From: Planctomycetota bacterium
Lineage (GTDB): Bacteria; Planctomycetota; UBA11346
Length of the DNA: 7,731 bases
NCBI GenBank assembly: GCA_024641365.1
Contig: JAHEDF010000172.1
Coordinates: 1-7,731, forward strand
Direction: 5' to 3'
The notes beneath the pieces were generated by a model that had not been told where the DNA came from, did not search any database, and saw only the letters and a list, made by a program, of their open reading frames with translations. The translations under genes were made by a program, and so were the position numbers. Shown here piece by piece: positions 1 to 7,100 of the stretch (the first letter of the stretch is position 1; each line of letters opens with the position of its first letter).

Positions 1-63
1 CTTGAATGAACGGGCATTTAGCCTACTAATACGAATTACGCTGCGGGTGTTTTGTTTAGTTTA

Positions 64-98
64 TTTACAGTTACGTTTTTTATGGTTGATATCATAAT
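64..98 (+). promoter_or_regulatory. weak candidate promoter for the ATP-grasp/alpha-E pair
   Basis: The 131 bp before the first gene are AT-rich. TTTACA at 64-69 is one base from the sigma-70 -35 consensus. TATCAT (90-95) and CATAAT (93-98) are each one base from a -10 box. The spacers, 20 and 23 bp, are longer than the usual 16-18, so the match is poor. The true promoter could also lie upstream of the window. I see no other regulatory signal in 1-131. Confidence 0.22.
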
Positions 99-120
99 AG
101 AAAAATGATCCTGACTGATG

Positions 121-127
121 AAGGAGG
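121..127 (+). promoter_or_regulatory. strong Shine-Dalgarno site that fixes the ATP-grasp start
   Basis: AAGGAGG lies four bases before the ATG at 132. It is close to a perfect anti-16S match, with tight spacing. It falls inside the longer reading frame that opens at 105, and that upstream ATG has no comparable site. The start at 132 is therefore preferred. The strength of the site suggests efficient translation of the first gene and, through coupling, of the second. Confidence 0.85.
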
Positions 128-131
128 CGGT

Positions 132-1607
132 ATGAGTTCTAAAAAGGATAATGAGGTCGTAACAACGGTCACTACTGATGCGACTACGGCACCAATTAAA
201 GCCTATGATGAAATGGAAACTCCGGATGGCCTGCATCCTGATTATAAACCATTAGAAAAATGGATGGAAGCCAATAGCGCAGAAGAAATTGAACGACGCA
301 ATGCGGAGGCACATGAGTTATTTTACCATCGCGGTATTACATTTGCCGTTTATGGGCAAGATGCTGAACGTTTAATTCCATTTGACGTTATCCCGCGCGT
401 TATTTCCGACCGTGATTGGAAAATTATATCAAGCGGCAGCATTCAACGCGTAAAAGCATTAAATATGTTTCTTGATGATATTTATCATAAAAAGGAAATT
501 ATCAAGGCTGGCGTTATCCCCGAAGCCGAAGTGTTAAAAAATAAAGAGTATTGTAAGGTTATGGATGGCGTTGATGTGCCGCTCGGAATTCATTCGCATA
601 TTTCCGGCGTTGATTTAGTGCGTGTTGGTCCGAGCACTTGGTATGTGCTCGAGGATAATTTACGCACACCGTCTGGTGTTTCTTACATGCTTGAAAACCG
701 TGCTGCGCATCAGCGTCTTAATCCTGAATTATTCCTTAACCAATCGATAGAACCTAATAGTCACTATCCCGACATTCTGCGTACGGCTTTACGCGACTGT
801 GCGCCTAAAGGCGTTGATGAACCCAATATAGCTGTGCTTACACCCGGCGCCGCAAATAGCGCCTATTTTGAACATGGTTTTTTAGCGAATGCCATGGGCG
901 TTTTACTGGTTGAAGGCTGTGATTTATTTGTCGAGAGTAAAAAAGTGTATGCAAAAACGGTTGTTGGCCCTTTGCAGATACATGTTATTTACCGTCGTAT
1001 TGATGATGCTTTTTTAGATCCCAAACAATTTAATGCGGAAAGTTTACTCGGTGTACCTGGAATCTTTGAAGCCTATAAAGCAGGTAATGTCAATATAACC
1101 AATGCCGTTGGCAATGGCGTGGCTGATGATAAGGCTACTTATTTGCGTGTTCCTGAGATGATAAAATTTTATTTAGATGAAGAACCTATATTATCGAATG
1201 TGCCGACTTATAAATGTGGAAATAAAAAAGAACTCGCTTACGTCATTGAACATTTGCACGAATTGGTAGTCAAAGAAGTACACGGCTCGGGTGGTTATGG
1301 CATGTTAGTCGGACCGGCTTCTTCCGCCGTGGAATGTGCAGAATACAAAAAACGAATTCTTGCTGACCCAGCTGATTTTATTGCCCAACCGACCTTAGCG
1401 CTTTCAACTTGTCCGACATTTGTAGAACAAGGTATTGCACCGCGACATGTCGATTTACGACCCTATGTCGTCAGTGGAAAAAATGTCACCTTAGTACCTG
1501 GCGCACTGACTCGTGTCGCGATGAAAGAAGGTTCTTTGGTGGTTAATTCCTCGCAAGGTGGCGGCACCAAAGATACCTGGGTGCTTACAGCGAAAGGGAA
1601 AAAATGA
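132..1607 (+). CDS. circularly permuted ATP-grasp type 2 protein (DUF404/DUF407 family)
   Basis: This is a predicted ATP-dependent carboxylate-amine ligase of the circularly permuted ATP-grasp family, 491 residues with the start at 132, a normal length for the family. Family blocks appear in order. RGITFAVYG and IPFDVIPR lie near residues 66-89. DLVRVGPSTWYVLEDNLRTPSG lies at about 161-182. VLTPGAANSAYFEH lies at 235-248. The nucleotide-binding block VVKEVHGSGGYGMLVGP spans about 379-395, with Lys381 and the glycine loop 385-391. PRHVDLRP lies at 437-444. The C-terminal NSSQGGGTKDTWVL lies at about 472-485. The first ~30 residues (Thr- and Asp-rich) are not conserved. No signal peptide or membrane segment is seen, so it should be cytoplasmic. 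The stop overlaps the next gene's start (ATGA), a conserved pairing with alpha-E proteins. In the family this enzyme is predicted to join amino acids or peptides; the substrate is unknown. The family call is very secure, the exact reaction is not. Confidence 0.95.
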   Translation: MSSKKDNEVVTTVTTDATTAPIKAYDEMETPDGLHPDYKPLEKWMEANSAEEIERRNAEAHELFYHRGITFAVYGQDAERLIPFDVIPRVISDRDWKIISSGSIQRVKALNMFLDDIYHKKEIIKAGVIPEAEVLKNKEYCKVMDGVDVPLGIHSHISGVDLVRVGPSTWYVLEDNLRTPSGVSYMLENRAAHQRLNPELFLNQSIEPNSHYPDILRTALRDCAPKGVDEPNIAVLTPGAANSAYFEHGFLANAMGVLLVEGCDLFVESKKVYAKTVVGPLQIHVIYRRIDDAFLDPKQFNAESLLGVPGIFEAYKAGNVNITNAVGNGVADDKATYLRVPEMIKFYLDEEPILSNVPTYKCGNKKELAYVIEHLHELVVKEVHGSGGYGMLVGPASSAVECAEYKKRILADPADFIAQPTLALSTCPTFVEQGIAPRHVDLRPYVVSGKNVTLVPGALTRVAMKEGSLVVNSSQGGGTKDTWVLTAKGKK

Positions 1608-2602
1608 GTATGTTAAGTCGTATCGCTGTTAATTGCTTATGGCTGGCTCGCTATTTAGAGCGAACTGAAAATACGGCGCGCCTTATTGGTGTTGCACAAC
1701 AGCAATCATTAATGCCTGAATTTTGTAATGGAGATCCACGCCCTTGGCGTTGGCTTGTCGATATCGCGGCTGATGACAAATCATTAGCGCAATTACCGGC
1801 AAAAGACCCTGCTAGTGCCGCACAAGAATTACTTATATTGGATCGCGAATACTCCTCAAGTATTTGGTCCTGTCTACGTGCTGTTCGTGAAAATGCTCGT
1901 ACGGCTCGTTCCCGATTAACCAATGATTTATGGGTGGCCGCAAATACGACATGGATCGAAGCGCAATCACTTGACGCGAATTCCTTAGCCGAACACGGTA
2001 TTGCCAATACGCTCGATTGGGCGTCGCATCGTTGCATGTGGATTCGAGCCACGATTGAAGACCTCTTAGAAGATTACGCAACAGATATTATTAGCGTCGG
2101 TCGTACAATTGAACGAATCGACAATGTTATACGTGTACTCCGCGCCTATATTCCCGCCATGAAATCCTATGGCAAAGATAGCCATATACCTGGAACACCA
2201 GGGTACCGCTTATGGGATTCCATGCTCATGGCTGCTGGCGCTCATGACTGGTATCGCCGTCTGTATGGACCATTAGGCAATTTACCAAACACCGTCGAAT
2301 TAATTGCCCGTTATGACAAACAATCACGTTCATTGCTTTATAACGCAAATAAATTGGCATTTTCTTTAGGGCATTTAGCCGCCAATGGCACTACAACTTG
2401 TTTGACCAGGGCAACAAACTTAGCGCAGGAAATTGATAAACTAAGTGTTGCCGACTTAATCAGTAATCCTGAGCGGCTCAAAAAAATGCTGTTGGAATTA
2501 TATAATATTTCAGATGCAGTTGCCATTGATCATTGTGGCCAGGAACCTTACGAGCCACCGAAAGAAACGGGTAAAAAATCATCCAAAAATTCAGGGAAAT
2601 AG
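1604..2602 (+). CDS. alpha-E domain protein (DUF403 family)
   Basis: This 332-residue, mostly helical protein of the alpha-E superfamily is the standard genomic partner of circularly permuted ATP-grasp enzymes. Family signatures seen are LARYLERTENTARLI (14-28) at the N-terminus, SIWSCLRAVRENARTARSRL (86-105), and VGRTIERIDNVIRVLR (165-180), which repeats the Arg/Glu-rich helix pattern. No signal peptide or membrane segment is visible, so it should be cytoplasmic. The ATG at 1604 overlaps the upstream stop by four bases, implying translational coupling. A second ATG at 1610 is an alternative start only two codons later. The last ~15 residues are rich in Lys, Ser and Pro, probably a disordered tail outside the conserved domain. 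The gene ends with tandem stops (TAG TAA). The family is predicted to act with the ATP-grasp enzyme in peptide ligation or modification; no catalytic role of its own is established. A transglutaminase-like gene often follows, but here the operon ends. Confidence 0.93.
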   Translation: MSMLSRIAVNCLWLARYLERTENTARLIGVAQQQSLMPEFCNGDPRPWRWLVDIAADDKSLAQLPAKDPASAAQELLILDREYSSSIWSCLRAVRENARTARSRLTNDLWVAANTTWIEAQSLDANSLAEHGIANTLDWASHRCMWIRATIEDLLEDYATDIISVGRTIERIDNVIRVLRAYIPAMKSYGKDSHIPGTPGYRLWDSMLMAAGAHDWYRRLYGPLGNLPNTVELIARYDKQSRSLLYNANKLAFSLGHLAANGTTTCLTRATNLAQEIDKLSVADLISNPERLKKMLLELYNISDAVAIDHCGQEPYEPPKETGKKSSKNSGK

Positions 2603-2631
2603 TAAGCAGCTAAGCCATGTTGAAAATAATA

Positions 2632-2663
2632 TCCTATGCGTCGATTCGCGTCGACGCATAGGA
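2632..2663 (-). terminator. 13-bp perfect hairpin between convergent genes, probable terminator
   Basis: Arms 2632-2644 and 2651-2663 are exact reverse complements around a 6-nt loop (TTCGCG). The hairpin sits in the 70-bp gap between the alpha-E stop (2602) and the sulfatase stop (2673). Read on the minus strand, the stem is followed by TATTATTTTC, a broken T-tract, so it fits an intrinsic terminator for the sulfatase, starting 10 bases past its stop. On the plus strand no T-tract follows, although the stem could still protect or help end the ATP-grasp/alpha-E transcript. Confidence 0.75.
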
Positions 2664-2672
2664 GAACGTTGA

Positions 2673-3992
2673 CTACTTATAGTCCTCGCCATTGAGACTC
2701 TTTATCACAGAATCCTGCCAGACTTCGAGTTCGCTTTTCATTTTTTCAACTACCTCTGGTTTATCCGTGGCAATATCTTTCTTTTCATACGGATCATCCA
2801 CTAAATCGTAGAGTTCGTATGTAATTGCATCATTTTTCTTGGGTGCAATTTTATGTAATTTATAACGATTATCCGACCATGCAGCGTGACCAGTATTGCG
2901 GTCCATGCCTTTTTTTCCGCCATGCCAAAAACCAATTGGTTGTGGTCGTTCTGTCATGGTGCCTTCAATTAATGGCATCAGATTTATTCCATCTAATGGC
3001 ACAACTTGCTGAGGAACCGCTGTAACATGCGCCGCCGCAAGGATCGTTGGATAAATATCACTCGTGCACACCGGAATGGAGCTTTGCGATGGTTTAATCC
3101 TTTTGGGCCACTCTATAATTCCAGGAACGCGTAATCCCCCTTCATAAATAGAGCTTTTTTTGCCACGAAAATTTCCGTTCGATCCCGCACCAGTGGCACC
3201 GTTATCACTATTAAACCACAGTATGGTATTATCAGCGACACCCAACTTACGTAGGCCATCACGCAGTGTGCCCATCGCACGGTCAACTGCGACAAGTTCT
3301 CCGTAATATTTATTCCCACCAGCTGCTGCCAAATCTGCATCAAGCGGCTGAAAAGGAGTGTGCGGACTACCAAACCATATGACAGCCATAAATGGTTTTT
3401 TGTTTACCGACTGTTGCTCCATCCATTGTAATGCCTGAGAAACTATTACATCTGATCCATCACCTGTTGTTTGTTCCTCTTTGTCAACGTGACCAAAAGT
3501 CCAATTTAATTCAAAATAATTAGAGGTCGAAAACCATTCATCAAAACCACACGCTCCCGGGCTCAACGGGTCTTTTGCCAAAACTGGTTTACCCGGCCCG
3601 CTAATGCCATTCAAATGCCATTTACCAAAATGTCCGCTGGTATAACCGGCACCTTTGAGCGCTTCTGCAATCGTATATTCCTGAACGCGCCATGGACTGC
3701 CAAATAAGAACACACCCGAGCGAAATGGGTGTCGACCACTGAGAACACTTGCTCTCGTCGGCGAACAGACAGGCGCTGCAGCATAAAAGCGATCGAAGCG
3801 CAATCCGCTTGCCGCCATGGTGTCAAGTATGGGTGTCTTTATTTTATCAAGACCATTATAACTGGTGTCGCCCCACCCTTGGTCGTCGGTCATGCACAAC
3901 ACAACATTCGGTACATCAGCAATTACGTCAGCTGCATACACAGCAACAATCGCTAAGGTAGAGATCAGCAGAGTTCGAATTGGTTTCAGCAT
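2673..3992 (-). CDS. secreted type I sulfatase (arylsulfatase family, formylglycine-dependent)
   Basis: This enzyme hydrolyses sulfate esters and is predicted to be exported. With the start at 3992 it has 439 residues. It begins with a classical signal peptide: basic MLKPIR, a hydrophobic core, and likely cleavage after VYA (residue 20). Sulfatase features follow in order. Metal-binding Asp36-Asp37 lie in TDDQGWGD. CSPTR (76-80) has Cys76 as the residue converted to formylglycine, with SGRHP after it. GKWH (123-126) supplies Lys124 and His126. His211 lies in SPHTPF, and Asp263-Asn264 in NSDNG. RGKKSSIYEGGLRVPG begins at Arg276, with Lys279 expected in the active site. All key residues look intact. 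The frame is open to a TTG at 4076, but residues before 3992 do not look like a leader, and AAGGTG (4007-4002) sits nine bases before the ATG at 3992. The substrate cannot be read from sequence; the overall look is that of sulfatases from aquatic bacteria acting on sulfated glycans. No maturase is seen nearby. Confidence 0.95.
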   Translation of the reverse strand: MLKPIRTLLISTLAIVAVYAADVIADVPNVVLCMTDDQGWGDTSYNGLDKIKTPILDTMAASGLRFDRFYAAAPVCSPTRASVLSGRHPFRSGVFLFGSPWRVQEYTIAEALKGAGYTSGHFGKWHLNGISGPGKPVLAKDPLSPGACGFDEWFSTSNYFELNWTFGHVDKEEQTTGDGSDVIVSQALQWMEQQSVNKKPFMAVIWFGSPHTPFQPLDADLAAAGGNKYYGELVAVDRAMGTLRDGLRKLGVADNTILWFNSDNGATGAGSNGNFRGKKSSIYEGGLRVPGIIEWPKRIKPSQSSIPVCTSDIYPTILAAAHVTAVPQQVVPLDGINLMPLIEGTMTERPQPIGFWHGGKKGMDRNTGHAAWSDNRYKLHKIAPKKNDAITYELYDLVDDPYEKKDIATDKPEVVEKMKSELEVWQDSVIKSLNGEDYK

Positions 3993-4079
3993 ATCTGTAG
4001 GCACCTTGTGTAGTGGCATAATGCCTACAACGAATTCACTGACGAGTTGCGTAGATTTTTTCCTCATAAACGACAAAAT

Positions 4080-4150
4080 CGTCGATTATACACAATTTAG
4101 GACGCGTAAGTGCATCCTTTAGACAAAGAACAGTGTGAGTTTAATCGACG
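4080..4150. repeat. 12-bp inverted repeat flanking the sulfatase promoter region
   Basis: CGTCGATTATAC (4080-4091) and GTTTAATCGACG (4139-4150) are inverted copies matching at 11 of 12 positions, with centres 59 bp apart. The proximal arm covers the TATAAT box completely. The distal arm lies just beyond the end of the upstream large gene. The arrangement resembles a pair of regulator-binding half-sites or operators. They could also pair in RNA, but the 47-nt spacing makes a simple terminator unlikely. The regulator is unknown. Confidence 0.4.
4085..4090 (-). promoter_or_regulatory. perfect -10 box (TATAAT) upstream of the sulfatase
   Basis: On the minus strand TATAAT occupies 4090-4085 and would give a transcript start near 4078, leaving a 5' leader of about 86 nt before the ATG at 3992. 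No good -35 box lies 16-18 bp upstream (sequences there resemble GCACTT or CACTTA), so the promoter may depend on an activator or another sigma factor. A start near 4078 also argues against translation from the TTG at 4076. Confidence 0.45.
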
Positions 4151-4167
4151 TTTCGTTTAGAACCACT

Positions 4168-7100
4168 TTATGGAGCGCTCACCTCCCGCACCGCGCTTCC
4201 GGCTTGATCATGATGTATAAAGAGCGCGAATTGATCCACGCCAACATAAGCTCCTGTCCCTAATGTTGCATAATCAAAACGTCCGCGCAGATCGGTATAG
4301 CCGTCTTTATAAAACGAAACCTGTCCATTATCACTTTGACTGTACACTTTTACGTAAGTGGCTGGAAGTGGTTTTCCGGTCTTCATATCTAATACTTGTA
4401 ATTGTCCGCTATGTGGTGAAAGGCGGACATCGCACGCATCAACAAAATGGTTTAGTATTTGTCGCTGGCCTCCACCTACAATTTCCACAGCAAGCGGACG
4501 CTGACGCAATGGCTCAGGAACAGTAACGGTTAATCGACCATTATCTGGCACATCTATCGCTTGCTCTAATGCTGCTTGAACGTTCGTAACATGGTCAGCT
4601 GTGGCAGTTTTAAATGGTGACCGTGAAAATAATGGCTCAATATCTAAAATATGCCAACGGATCTGACAGGTACGAATATCCGTCGCATGAATTGCCAAGG
4701 TCGTCGCATTGGTAAATTGTGCTTGCACAGTCGGAGCGTGCGCTGCTTGTAATGCTTGGCGTTGGCTTTCTTGTAATGCCGCTTCCCGTTGAGCAACGCG
4801 ACCAGAAACCTCATCTATTTGAGCGAGCACTTCAGCAAAACGTAAGCGCCAATGTGTAACTGGATGATCCTTCCCCGTTGTGGCAAAAGTAGTGGCACTA
4901 TTTAAATCTCCGCGCGCAATAGCCAAATAAGCGCCCAAATAATTATACTGCAATTGAGCCTCTATTGATGCAGGCTTAATTTTTTCAAAATGCTTTAACG
5001 CATTGGCGAATCGATTTTGCAATAAGTAGGCATATGTAATCTCTAAATTATCTCGATCTGATAAGTTTGATTTTAAACACATGCGTGACAGTAAATTATA
5101 CCAATGTTCACTAATAAGCGGTTGCTTAATGGGTGGTTCGCCACTGAGGCGATGGGCGCGTGCTAGTGTCAAAGGTTTAAATTCTCGTAAATGTATGCCG
5201 CCCTCTAGGAGCGGATCTATCGTCAGCCAATTACTGTCGAAGGTGTTACCGCATTTTCTCAACACCTGCTGACTTAACTTGGCCCAGGTAACCATGCGGG
5301 GTACGTCTTGATGTAATAAGCTAAAAGACCACAAGGTATCATCGTACACGCGTCTTTTTTCTAGTACAGTAACACAGTTTTGCCAAAATGCTTTATCACG
5401 ACAACGCCATAATAACAAACTTAGCTGTAATTTATACGATGGAGCTGTCGCTAGGTATTGTAAGAGACCGGCCTCATCGTTTGGCAGCCCAGATGCACTT
5501 AATTGGCTGTCCCGAGCGACAATCGTTCCACTCGTAGGAATTTGTGCCGCAATTACACTTTTAATCACTCGTACATGAGTTGGAAATTGACTATATGTTC
5601 CAGGGGCAGTCACATAAAATGCCTGATCAATTTTTACATGCCCATAGGCAGGAATAATCTGTTCATCTGCGACTGAATAGCGACTTGCAAATATGGGAAT
5701 CGCTCCGCTGGGAATTTGAGCTAATATGCTCGCCTGCGCCTGATGTGCCGTCGGATTAAATATTACGCTACGATTCACATAGGCGATGCCTGGTTGCAAC
5801 GGGCCGTTAACTGGCAATGCATTACGCTCATTTTCTGGCAATTGATCTAGGCGGTACACTCTTTGATCTATTGCAAGAACTCCCGGTTTTATTTCTGCTG
5901 GCTCAATCGATTCGGTAAATAATAAGATAGGAGTAGAACTTGTTAATGATTTTGTGCCATCATTTTGATTATCCCATTGTTCAGCTTCCGCGACAAAGGG
6001 CAAATCACTAATTGCTAATGCTAATATGATTTCATTTATGCTATTGGTCGCAAGCAAACAAGCTGATGATAAAAACTGACCTTTGCCATCCCATAATGCG
6101 TAATCTTTCCAGAATTTATGGATGGGGAAAAGATTAGAATGGTAAGCACTGTCAGTAATATGGTACCAATTATGTTCTTCATACGCTTTGGTCCCTTCAT
6201 GATCACGGAATGCTTGAATTTCATTTGCTTTACCGCTACCAGCCCCAACTGCCATAAATGCGCCCGCGCTTGCTCCCATTTCCACTTCTGCCGTTACTTT
6301 TTCTTCTAGTGGCACCTCAATATTACCAATATTTACTCGCGCTTGTCGGCCCTTATTTTTTACAACACTGGCCACATCATGGGAATTTAAAGCCGTGGCT
6401 ATAAGATCATTCAATACGAGCGCATCTTCGTCGAATTCTTTCATATAGGAGAGCAAATTGTTACGTTCTTCTTCCGCTTGTGGCCCTTTAAGACTTCTCA
6501 TTAACAGTATGCGCTCAAAAATATTGAGCGTTATATAACGATCTGGAGAAAGCCAGGGCGCTAAATTATCTGACAATAAAAAATGATCTATAAATGTTTT
6601 TTGAATCTTGTTTTTGATATATGGCTTAATAATCCGGTCGAAATAGTCGCGGTCTTTGTGATACAAAAACAAATGCACCTCATGACATGCGTGCTCACTA
6701 TACCAATCATTTTTTTCCGTATCGGTTAATCGATTCCATGTCACAAGCTTTTCAAACGTAGGCTTATCGCCTTCGGAGCCTTGGCTAATTACCTGTAAGG
6801 TGCGATAAAGATCCTGTAAAGTCGTGCAAGTGCGATAACGGTTGAGTCCGCCATGACGTACGAGGATTTTGTTATTAGGTAATACGATCTGCGATTTACG
6901 CTCTGCCGTTTTTGCTTCTGTCGGTGGTAAAGCATCCATTAACCGCCGTTCTCGTGTCTTAATAGGCCCGTATTTAAACGGCGACAATATAGTTTGCGTT
7001 TCATTTTCATTGCATGCGATTGCAATAATTTGTCGGGCATCATCTAATTGTGCATGATTAATGGTGACAATCCCTTGTGCATTTGGTTTGAGATTATCTA

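Noticed and set aside
2..97. Open frame on the plus strand at the window's left edge, ending at TAA 95-97, which could be the tail of an upstream gene
   Set aside because: Only 31 codons are visible, very hydrophobic and without any recognisable motif. This length occurs by chance, and the region also carries promoter-like AT-rich sequence.
36..236. Minus-strand 66-residue frame at the window start
   Set aside because: It overlaps the strong Shine-Dalgarno site and the start of the ATP-grasp gene, and its translation has no protein-like pattern.
1651..2081. Two minus-strand frames inside the alpha-E gene
   Set aside because: They are antisense to a well-supported coding region and show no family motif.
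3729..4122. Three overlapping plus-strand frames across the sulfatase 5' end and leader
   Set aside because: They are antisense shadows. Their compositions are not protein-like and they cross the sulfatase signal peptide region.
4119..4167. Intrinsic terminator directly after the large gene
   Set aside because: No stem longer than a few base pairs followed by a T-tract is visible on the minus strand there, so read-through into the sulfatase cannot be excluded.
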